Translations under genes and position numbers: made by a program
Notes under the pieces: generated by a model
Databases searched by the model: none
The model's input: the letters and a program-made list of their open reading frames with translations, nothing else
What the model was told of the DNA's origin: nothing
In this document: piece by piece, positions 9,583 through 16,499 of the stretch
Layout of the letters: each line of letters begins with the position of its first letter
How positions within the stretch are numbered: the first letter of the stretch is position 1
Source of the DNA: CAYFMP01 sp964344215
Lineage (GTDB): Bacteria > Pseudomonadota > Alphaproteobacteria > Rhodospirillales > Casp-alpha2
Direction of reading: 5' to 3'
NCBI GenBank assembly: GCA_964344215.1
Contig: CAYFMP010000034.1
Coordinates: 1-37,240 of the forward strand
DNA length: 37,240 nt

Positions 9583-11838
9583 ATGGGGGCGCGGATGAAA
9601 GCCGGCGATATACGCAAGGAACCGGCCAATCCTCTGCTGCAGGAATCGGTCAATGCCTGCGGCAAGGCGTTTACGGTCGTTGCCGTTTTCAGCATGTGCA
9701 TCAACCTGCTGATGCTGACCGCGCCATTGTTCATGCTACAGGTGTTCGACCGGGTCATCACCAGCCGCAATACGGACACGCTGGTGATGCTGATGCTGGT
9801 GGCCGGCGGCGCGCTGCTGACACTGGCGGCGCTCGACGCCATTCGCAGCCTGTCCCTGATCCGAGTCAGCTCATGGCTCGATCGGCAGATCGGCGGATCG
9901 CTCTTGGGCGAAAGCATCGCCGCCACGTTGCGCTCCGGTGCCGATCCGTCGGTGCAGGGACTGCGCGACCTGACCACGGTGCGGACCTTCCTGTCGGGTC
10001 CCAGCATCTTCCCGATCATGGACGCCCCATGGACGCCGATTTTCCTCGCCGTCATGTTCATGTTGCATCCTCTGCTCGGCTGGTTGGCGGTCGGCGGCGC
10101 GGTCGTACTTTTCTCCTTTGCGCTGGCCAACGAACTGGCGACGCGCAATCTGCTGATGCTGTCGGGCGGTTCTTCCATCGCCGCCCTCAATCAGGCGGAG
10201 GCGGCGGCGCGCAACGCCGACGCCATCGAGGCGATGGGCATGATGCCGGGCTTGATCGGCCGCTGGCATCGCAAGAACGCGGAGTCTCTTGATCTTCAAG
10301 CCCAGGCCAGCATCCGCAGCGGCGGCATTACGGCGTTCTCGAAGTTCGTTCGCATGTGCTTGCAGATCGGCATTCTCAGCCTCGGCGCCTGGTTGGTGAT
10401 CGAGGGCGAGATGACGCCGGGCGCCATGATCGCCGGTTCCATCCTGATGGGGCGAGCCTTGGCCCCGGTCGAGCAGGCGATCGGCACCTGGAAGCAGATG
10501 GTCGCGGCGCGCAACGCCTATGGCCGCATCAAGATGCAGTTGAACGAAGCGACGCCACGCCAGCCGGGGATGCCGCTGCCGGCTCCGGAGGGACGGGTCG
10601 GGGTCGAGGGCCTTATCTTTGCCCATCCGACCGCCACCGAGCCGTTGCTCCGCAAGGTTTCCTTCAATCTCGATCCGGGCGAGGTGCTCGGCCTGATCGG
10701 TCCGACGGCCGTCGGCAAGACGACCTTGGCCCGCCTGCTGGTCGGCAACCTGGCTCCGAGGGCGGGGCACGTGCGGCTCGACGGCATGGACGTGGCGCAA
10801 TGGGATTCGTCCGACCTCGGCCGCCACATCGGATACCTGCCACAGGACGTCGAGTTGTTCTCAGGCACCATCAACGAGAACATCGCGCGCATGCAGGAAG
10901 TGGACGCGGATGCGGTGGTGACGGCGGCCAGGCTGGCCGGCGTGCACGATATGATCCTCCACATGGAAAAGGGTTACGACACGGAGATCGGCGAGGGGGG
11001 AGCGGCGCTTTCCGGCGGTCAGCGCCAGAGAATTGCGCTTGCCCGCGCCGTCTACGGCGACCCCAGACTGGTCGTCCTCGATGAGCCCAACGCCAACCTC
11101 GATAGCGAAGGGGAGACGGCTCTCATCGACGCGCTCAAAGCTCTCAAGAGCCGCGGCGTAACGGTGGTGGTGATCGCCCATCGGCCGAGCATCCTGCAGG
11201 ACGTCGACAAGATATTGGTTTTGCGCAACGGCACGGTGGAGATGTTCGGTCCGAAGGAAGACGTCATCTCCCGGTTGAGGGGCGAAGCCCCCGAGGGTCG
11301 AATCGACGGACCAGAGCCTGCGTCTCGTCGATTGCCGCAAGACTCACCTTCAAAGACGGCGCCGCCGGAGCGAAAAAGGGCCGAGAACAGCGCCGACCAG
11401 TCATTGCAGCCGGCTCAACCGGTCACCGTCGGCTCGGTGGTCGGCGGGTTGACGCCGTGGTCGCGTTCGATGACCCCGTCGCCCGCAAAGGCGCCCGACC
11501 ACGAACCGGCGGCGGCCGTCGTCAGCAGCAAAGGAAAGTCCGATATTGTCAAGAAGCGTGCGGCCAACCCCGATCCCGCAGCCGCCGCCTCGAGCACTAA
11601 GATTGAGGCAGCTACCGCCGGCAAGACCCGAACCGGGAATACCCCGGCCAAGCCCGCGGCAGAGAAGACCCGGACCAAGAAGGCGCCGGCCAAGCCCGCG
11701 GCAAAGAGGACTCGGACCAAGAAGGCGCCGGCCAAGCCCGCCGCCAAGAAGACTTCGCGAGCACCGGTTAAGAAAAAGACTCAGACGCCACAGAATAGGA
11801 AGGCGGCCACGAAGGCATCTGGCCGCACCAAGAAATGA
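9583..11838 (+). CDS. Type I secretion ABC transporter/permease, PrtD-like, with Lys/Ala/Pro-rich C-terminal tail
   Basis: This is the inner-membrane ATPase/permease that should energise export of the RTX protein encoded 89 bases upstream. An N-terminal ABC membrane domain (about residues 25-300) has hydrophobic helices and the MDAPWTPIF stretch typical of PrtD/AprD exporters. The nucleotide-binding domain has Walker A GPTAVGKTT (about 373), the signature LSGGQRQR (about 476), Walker B LVVLDEP (about 496) and an H-loop IAHRP (about 531). The normal family end is near residue 565. About 185 extra residues follow, first disordered-looking, then from about residue 680 a histone-H1-like tail with repeated KKAPAKPAAK. 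Such a tail is unusual for the family and its role is unknown. The start could instead be the ATG at 9595. The stop overlaps the next start (ATGA). Confidence 0.93.
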   Translation: MGARMKAGDIRKEPANPLLQESVNACGKAFTVVAVFSMCINLLMLTAPLFMLQVFDRVITSRNTDTLVMLMLVAGGALLTLAALDAIRSLSLIRVSSWLDRQIGGSLLGESIAATLRSGADPSVQGLRDLTTVRTFLSGPSIFPIMDAPWTPIFLAVMFMLHPLLGWLAVGGAVVLFSFALANELATRNLLMLSGGSSIAALNQAEAAARNADAIEAMGMMPGLIGRWHRKNAESLDLQAQASIRSGGITAFSKFVRMCLQIGILSLGAWLVIEGEMTPGAMIAGSILMGRALAPVEQAIGTWKQMVAARNAYGRIKMQLNEATPRQPGMPLPAPEGRVGVEGLIFAHPTATEPLLRKVSFNLDPGEVLGLIGPTAVGKTTLARLLVGNLAPRAGHVRLDGMDVAQWDSSDLGRHIGYLPQDVELFSGTINENIARMQEVDADAVVTAARLAGVHDMILHMEKGYDTEIGEGGAALSGGQRQRIALARAVYGDPRLVVLDEPNANLDSEGETALIDALKALKSRGVTVVVIAHRPSILQDVDKILVLRNGTVEMFGPKEDVISRLRGEAPEGRIDGPEPASRRLPQDSPSKTAPPERKRAENSADQSLQPAQPVTVGSVVGGLTPWSRSMTPSPAKAPDHEPAAAVVSSKGKSDIVKKRAANPDPAAAASSTKIEAATAGKTRTGNTPAKPAAEKTRTKKAPAKPAAKRTRTKKAPAKPAAKKTSRAPVKKKTQTPQNRKAATKASGRTKK

Positions 11839-13181
11839 CCGGCATGAAAAATCCAACGGCACCGGGCCCGACCGACGCCTCGGCCGTCTCGCTCAAGGCC
11901 ATGGGGCTCGGAATGCCGGTCGTCCTTGGGATTGCCGTCATCGTGCTGTTCTTCGGCGGCTTCCTGGGATGGGCCGCGGTGGCGCCGTTGGGCAGCGCCG
12001 CCATCGCCCCGGGCGTGGTCAGTGTCGAGAGCAACAGGAAGACCATTCAGCACCTGGAGGGCGGGATCATCGGCCGAATCGAGGTCCGGGACGGCGACCA
12101 GGTGAAGGCGGGCGACACACTGGTCGTTCTCGACGAAACCCAACCGCGCGCCTCGCTCGAGCTCGTGCGTGTGCGCCAATTGGCGGCCATGGCCTTGAAG
12201 GCGCGCCTCGCCGCCGAACAGGGGAACAACAAAACGATCGTTTTCTCGAACGACCTGACGGTCCGGCGCGACGACCCCAAGGTGGCCGAGATCATCGACA
12301 GTCAGATGAAGATCTTCGAAGCCCGGCGCCAGGCGCATGTCGGTCAGGTGGCGATCCTCAACCAACAGATCAAACAACTGGCCGAAGAGATCAAGGGAAC
12401 CCAGGGGCAGATCGAATCCGAAAAACGCCAGATCGAGCTGATCGCCGATGAGATCGAGGATATCGGCGGTCTCGTCGAGAAGGGCTTGGCGCCGCGTCCA
12501 CGCCTGCGCGCCCTGCAACGCAACGCGGCCGAGATCGAGGGCAGCCTCAGCCAGAACCGTTCGCGCATCGCCCAGGCTCGCCAGACCATCGCCGAAACCC
12601 GCCTGCAGATCAACGAGCTGACGACTATCAAGATCAACGAGGTATCGCAGGAGTTGCGCGACGTTCAGGCCGAGCTGTTCGATCTGGAAGAACGCCAGCG
12701 GGCGGCCGAGGACGTGCTTGGGAGAACCGTGATCCGGGCGCCCCTGGCGGGAACCGTCGTCAATTCGCAGGTGCACACGCCGGGCGGCGTCATCGCGCCG
12801 GGCGCGGCGCTGCTTGATATCGTTCCGAGCGCCGATAGGCTGATCGTTGAGGCCCGCGTCGATCCGACCGACATCGACGTGGTTCAGGTCGGGCTTCTGG
12901 CGCAGGCCCGCATCACCGCCTTCAGCCAGCGCCGGACGCAGCCGGTCGACGGCGTGGTGATGGCCGTTTCCGCCGACCGCCTGACCGATGAACGCACCGG
13001 CGAGACTTATTACCTGGCCCGGGTCGAAATCAAGGGCGACATCGAAGATAAACTCGGCGGTAACGAGCTCTATCCCGGCATGCAGGCCGAGGTCATGATC
13101 GTCACCGGCGAGCGCACGGCGCTCGAGTATTTCTTGAAGCCGATCACCGCCAGCCTCAACCGCGCCTTCAAAGAGGACTGA
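11835..13181 (+). CDS. Type I secretion membrane fusion protein, HlyD/PrtE family
   Basis: This periplasmic adaptor of 448 residues would link the ABC exporter to an outer-membrane TolC-type channel. One N-terminal transmembrane helix (about residues 20-43) is followed by a lipoyl-like half motif around HLEGGIIGRIEVRDGD, a long coiled-coil hairpin rich in Q, E and I (about 105-275), then the second lipoyl half and beta-barrel beginning VIRAPLAGTVVN. The C-terminal end LYPGMQAEVMIVTGER is typical of the family. Its ATG overlaps the exporter stop codon, so the two are translationally coupled. No TolC gene is present in the window; it must be elsewhere or upstream. Confidence 0.93.
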   Translation: MTGMKNPTAPGPTDASAVSLKAMGLGMPVVLGIAVIVLFFGGFLGWAAVAPLGSAAIAPGVVSVESNRKTIQHLEGGIIGRIEVRDGDQVKAGDTLVVLDETQPRASLELVRVRQLAAMALKARLAAEQGNNKTIVFSNDLTVRRDDPKVAEIIDSQMKIFEARRQAHVGQVAILNQQIKQLAEEIKGTQGQIESEKRQIELIADEIEDIGGLVEKGLAPRPRLRALQRNAAEIEGSLSQNRSRIAQARQTIAETRLQINELTTIKINEVSQELRDVQAELFDLEERQRAAEDVLGRTVIRAPLAGTVVNSQVHTPGGVIAPGAALLDIVPSADRLIVEARVDPTDIDVVQVGLLAQARITAFSQRRTQPVDGVVMAVSADRLTDERTGETYYLARVEIKGDIEDKLGGNELYPGMQAEVMIVTGERTALEYFLKPITASLNRAFKED

Positions 13182-13199
13182 CGAGCCTGACGGGGCGCC

Positions 13200-13949
13200 A
13201 TGATGGCATGGGCAAGAACATTGGCGGTTTATCTCGTGATGTTCATCACCATACAGCCGGTCCTCGACCAGGGTGATCGCCTGCCTGGCATCAAGGGGTC
13301 CGACGACCGAAATCTGATTAGATCCAGCGACTATCCTTGGAGCGCCATCGGTCGTGTCAACAAACGCATCGGCGGTTTTTGCACAGGCACCTTGATCGCC
13401 CCCGACCGGGTGCTGACGGCGGCGCATTGCCTGTGGAACCGAAAGACCCAGGACTGGATACCGTCGTCTTCCCTCCACTTCGTGGCCGGGTACCGGCAAG
13501 GGGAATATGCGGCCCAGTCGGCCGTAACGAGCTATCGGCGTGCGCCGGGATATCGATATTCGAACAAACCGGAACCGAGCCAGTCGGCGCGCGACTGGGC
13601 GATTCTGTCCCTGGCTAAGCCGATCGGAAAGGAAGTCGGGGTTCTGCCGTTGATGGACAGCGCCAAACTTCCTCCGATCGGCACAACCATGATCCAAGCA
13701 GGGTACAGCCAGGACAAGGCCCACATCCTCACGGTTCACGATGGTTGCCGTGTTGTTGACCGGCGTTTGAAAGGTCGGCTCGTGCTGCACGACTGCGACG
13801 CCGTCAAAGGAGATTCCGGATCGCCAATTCTGTTCGGCGGCGTAAGAGGCCCCGAAGTAATCGCCATTCATGTCGCGACCCTTGTTATCGGCAGCAGAAC
13901 ATTTGGTGTCGGAGTGTCCGGGGCGGCAATTCCGACCCATGTCCCTTGA
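13200..13949 (+). CDS. Secreted trypsin/V8-like serine protease
   Basis: The 249-residue protein has a short N-terminal hydrophobic segment (about residues 7-20) suited to a signal peptide or anchor. The chymotrypsin-fold triad is visible: His76 in TAAHC, Asp132 in ARDWAILSL and Ser206 in GDSGSPI. Cysteine pairs are possible at 61/77 and 183/199. The gene begins 18 bases after the membrane fusion protein stop, on the same strand, so it is probably the last gene of the type I secretion operon. An obvious but unproven substrate is the giant RTX protein, or it may act on other envelope or external proteins. A second in-frame ATG at 13203 could also be the start. Confidence 0.85.
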   Translation: MMAWARTLAVYLVMFITIQPVLDQGDRLPGIKGSDDRNLIRSSDYPWSAIGRVNKRIGGFCTGTLIAPDRVLTAAHCLWNRKTQDWIPSSSLHFVAGYRQGEYAAQSAVTSYRRAPGYRYSNKPEPSQSARDWAILSLAKPIGKEVGVLPLMDSAKLPPIGTTMIQAGYSQDKAHILTVHDGCRVVDRRLKGRLVLHDCDAVKGDSGSPILFGGVRGPEVIAIHVATLVIGSRTFGVGVSGAAIPTHVP

Positions 13950-14279
13950 TACTTTGTGGATTGGCCACAAGCCACGTTATGCGGCAATAAACGACCAAAC
14001 GGAAAACGGAGTTAGCGTTCGAAATTATCGGTGTGAACAGATCCGAGGGCCACTTCCGGCGGGTGGAATCGCCCGACAAAGCTGGCGTTCGGTTACCTTG
14101 CAGGCATCACTCGCGAAGCATATCTCGTTGGTTCGAATTACCTGTGCCTATCGCCAAAGCAATGAAAAACGACCAGGAAAATAGGTTGACTGGTTGTTGG
14201 GCTGGCGGCCTGCACCGAGCCAGATACTCGCTATGTTCGATATTGCGACCTGCGATGGCGACTGTCGCCTTTTCGAACA
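13950..14279. other. Non-coding stretch after the secretion operon
   Basis: No open frame here has family features or a convincing ribosome binding site. A short hairpin (TTGTGG/CCACAA, 13954-13970) just after the protease stop could be a weak terminator but lacks a T tract. The base composition looks less GC-rich than in the neighbouring genes. Confidence 0.4.
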
Positions 14280-14557
14280 TTAGCTCGCCGTCGCCTTCGA
14301 CATTGCGATCGGCGGAAATCGTAGCCTGAAAACAGCACCGCTGCCGGGCGTGTCCGAAACCTCGACTGTTCCTTCGTGAGCTTCGACCACGTTCCTGACA
14401 ATCGAAAGTCCAAGACCGAGTCCCTTGGATTTCTGGTCGGCCCGTTCGCAACGTTCAAAGATGGCTTCCCGCTGGTCCGGTGGCACGCCAGGACCGCGCC
14501 CGCCGTCACAATCAGCACCAGTCCGGCCACTAACCAACGCCAAAGATCCGTGTCTCG
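14280..14557 (-). pseudogene. Histidine kinase ATPase-domain remnant, frameshifted
   Basis: Read on the minus strand, the sequence gives the end of a GHKL ATPase domain: a DGGRGPGVPPDQREAIFER segment (G1 box and ATP lid start), then GLGLGLSIVRNVVEAHEG (G2 box) and a family-typical end GAVFRLRFP, with a stop at 14280. The hydrophobic strand that should precede the G1 box (LVAGLVLIV) lies in a different frame, with the switch near 14505. The sensor, dimerisation and phospho-acceptor parts are absent. It is a decayed C-terminal fragment. Confidence 0.7.
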
Positions 14558-14596
14558 TCGATAAACCACACAAAGGTCAGCTTTGGAGGAACCTCG

Positions 14597-14625
14597 TTGA
14601 CAGTCAGCGACCATAATTCTATTAT
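14597..14625 (+). promoter_or_regulatory. Sigma70-type promoter of the DsrE/SQR-like/MMPL operon
   Basis: A perfect -35 box TTGACA (14597-14602) is followed by a 17-base spacer and a near-consensus -10 box TATTAT (14620-14625). Transcription should start near 14632, giving a leader of about 215 bases before the first gene. I see no riboswitch or leader peptide in that leader. The -10 box overlaps the palindromic operator, so a bound repressor should block polymerase. Confidence 0.75.
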
Positions 14626-14646
14626 TCAACTGATAACTTGAATAAT
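14621..14646. promoter_or_regulatory. Palindromic operator overlapping the -10 box
   Basis: Inverted repeat with 9-base arms ATTATTCAA and TTGAATAAT around an 8-base centre. Its 18-base core TTCAACTGATAACTTGAA (14625-14642) matches the site upstream of the ArsR-rhodanese gene (22027-22044) at 14 of 18 positions. ArsR-family repressors such as BigR and SqrR are known to bind AT-rich palindromes at their target promoters. Repression by the regulator at 22069 is inferred. Confidence 0.75.
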
Positions 14647-14846
14647 GAAATCGCTGGGTTGGTTATCGGCAAGGCCGGCAGATGAGGATTCTCCGGGCAG
14701 TTGGGTTTTGGGACACCCCTTTCCGAGGTTGAATATCCACGATCTAGGAGAACGCTCCTGCGAGAGCCCACTTCCGATTTCCAAAGGCGGCCGCACAAAA
14801 ACACCCTTGCAAAGTCAATTTTCGGTACCGGCAAAGGAGCAGGAAC

Positions 14847-15197
14847 ATGAAATTTCTCTTCATCCTCAACGACCCACCTTACGGCACCGAGCGTTGCTTC
14901 AACGCCCTTAGGCTGGCTCAGGCGCTCGTGAAAACGGAGCCCAAGCCGGAGGTCACAGTGTTTCTCATGGCCGATGCCGTGGTCTGCGCCAAGGCCGGAC
15001 AGACGACGCCGAACGGCTATTACAATCTGGAACGGATGATCAAGAGCGTCGCCCGGAACGCCCAGGTGGTCCTTTGCGGCACCTGCATGGATGCCCGTGG
15101 GCTCAGTGACGAGGAACTGGTGGGAGGCGCCGAGCGAGGTACCATGCCCGGGCTCGCCCAACTGACCGTCGAGGCGGACAAAGTGTTGGTGTTCTGA
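14847..15197 (+). CDS. DsrE/DsrF-family protein (putative sulfur carrier)
   Basis: This small cytosolic protein of 116 residues has the DsrE/YchN alpha/beta fold pattern: MKFLFILNDPPYGTER at the start, then FLMADAVVCA and VVLCGTCMDARGL. Cysteines 47, 77 and 80 are candidates for persulfide carriage; the CGTC pair matches the conserved position of the family. A strong ribosome binding site (AAAGGAG) precedes the ATG. It is the first gene of the operon driven from 14597 and lies next to an SQR-like flavoprotein. A role in accepting or passing sulfane sulfur is inferred from family and context. Confidence 0.85.
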   Translation: MKFLFILNDPPYGTERCFNALRLAQALVKTEPKPEVTVFLMADAVVCAKAGQTTPNGYYNLERMIKSVARNAQVVLCGTCMDARGLSDEELVGGAERGTMPGLAQLTVEADKVLVF

Positions 15198-15236
15198 TCT
15201 GAGATCGAACGCGCGTTGTTGGGAGAGAAGAGCAAC

Positions 15237-16442
15237 ATGCATATTGTTATAGTTGGCGGCTCATTCGGCGGCCTGACGACAGCCTTTGACCTCAGGCGTC
15301 TTCTGTCCCGCCGCGAGCACGACATCACGGTCATCTCCAAGCAACGTCGTTTCATCTTCATCCCGTCTTTGCCCTGGGTCGCCATGGGCGAGAAGACCAT
15401 CGCCGACATCTCGTTCGACCTCGAACGCCCGCTGACATCAAAAGGGATCAATTTCGTCGAGGCGGCGGTCGATAGGATGGACCCGGAGGCGCGCAAGGTC
15501 CGGGCCGGCAAGGAGGTTTATGACTACGACTACCTGGTGATCGCCACCGGCCACCGCAGCGCCAACGAGGCCGTGCCCGGCCTCGGCCCCTTCGATGGAC
15601 CGGGACATTCACTGATGTCGCCGCCGGAAGCGGAGGAAGCGCGGGACACCTGGTCGGCGTTCCTGGACGATCCCGGTCCCATGGTCATCGGTTGCGCGCC
15701 CGGCGCCAGTTGCCTGGGGCCGGCCTACGAGTTCCTGTTCGAGGCGCACCACGCCCTCAAACGCTTCCGGCTTTGCCATAGGGCGCCGATCAGGTTCGTC
15801 ACGCCGGAGCCCTTTCTCGGCCACTTCGGCGTCGGCGGCTTCGGCAAGATCCGCCAGTTCCTGGAAGGCGAGCTGGAAGACCGCGACGTCCGCTACCATA
15901 CGTCGTCGGCGGTATCGAAGATCACCGAAAGCTCGGTCGAGATGGCGGACGGAACGGTATTCGAATCCCGATACTCCCTCATTATTCCGCCCCTGGCCGG
16001 CGTCAAGCCCGTCGCCGAGGTCGACGGCCTCGCCAATCCCAAGGGGTTCATTCCCGTCGACGCCAACTACCGGCACAAGGATTTCGAGAACATCTATGCG
16101 GTCGGCGTCGCCGTCGCCCTGCCGCCCGTGGAAGAGACGCCGGTTCCGGTGAACTTCCCGAAGACCGGCCACATGACCGAGCAGATGGCCAAGATCGCGG
16201 CCCGCAACCTCGCCGCCGACATCCAGGGCGGCGAAAAGACCAGCCACGAGTTGATGGCCGAGTGCATCATGGACATGGGCGACCAGGGCGCGCATATCGT
16301 CGCCGATCCGGTCCGTCCGCCGCGCAACGTTTCCGAACTGAGCAAAGGCAGGCGCTGGCTCTGGGCCAAGAAGTTCTTCGCCGACTACTACCTCTGGAAA
16401 ATGAAACGCGGCGCGACACGAAGCCCGAAATGGGTGTGGTAG
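15237..16442 (+). CDS. SQR/FCSD-like FAD-dependent oxidoreductase
   Basis: The 401-residue flavoprotein belongs to the pyridine nucleotide-disulfide oxidoreductase superfamily. It has an N-terminal FAD-binding GGSFGGLTTA, a second dinucleotide motif YDYLVIATGH, and the ASCLGPAYEF stretch seen in sulfide:quinone oxidoreductases. The ATG at 15237 was chosen because GGGAGAG lies correctly before it; an in-frame TTG at 15216 is less likely. Cysteines 153, 159 and 180 are present. Cys159 sits where the central SQR cysteine is expected, but I do not see the other two canonical SQR cysteines. No strong C-terminal membrane helix is obvious. It may oxidise sulfide or another sulfur compound and reduce quinone, but the missing cysteines leave the substrate open. 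Confidence 0.8.
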   Translation: MHIVIVGGSFGGLTTAFDLRRLLSRREHDITVISKQRRFIFIPSLPWVAMGEKTIADISFDLERPLTSKGINFVEAAVDRMDPEARKVRAGKEVYDYDYLVIATGHRSANEAVPGLGPFDGPGHSLMSPPEAEEARDTWSAFLDDPGPMVIGCAPGASCLGPAYEFLFEAHHALKRFRLCHRAPIRFVTPEPFLGHFGVGGFGKIRQFLEGELEDRDVRYHTSSAVSKITESSVEMADGTVFESRYSLIIPPLAGVKPVAEVDGLANPKGFIPVDANYRHKDFENIYAVGVAVALPPVEETPVPVNFPKTGHMTEQMAKIAARNLAADIQGGEKTSHELMAECIMDMGDQGAHIVADPVRPPRNVSELSKGRRWLWAKKFFADYYLWKMKRGATRSPKWVW

Positions 16443-16499
16443 CGGGCAGTCAAGAGCGGCCGCCCACGGCAACAGACGAGATGCCAGAAGGAAAATCTT

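Noticed and set aside
11781..13970. Very long antisense open frame (over 700 codons) across the membrane fusion and protease genes
   Set aside because: It mirrors the GC-rich codon pattern of the plus-strand genes, has no domain, and spans gene junctions.
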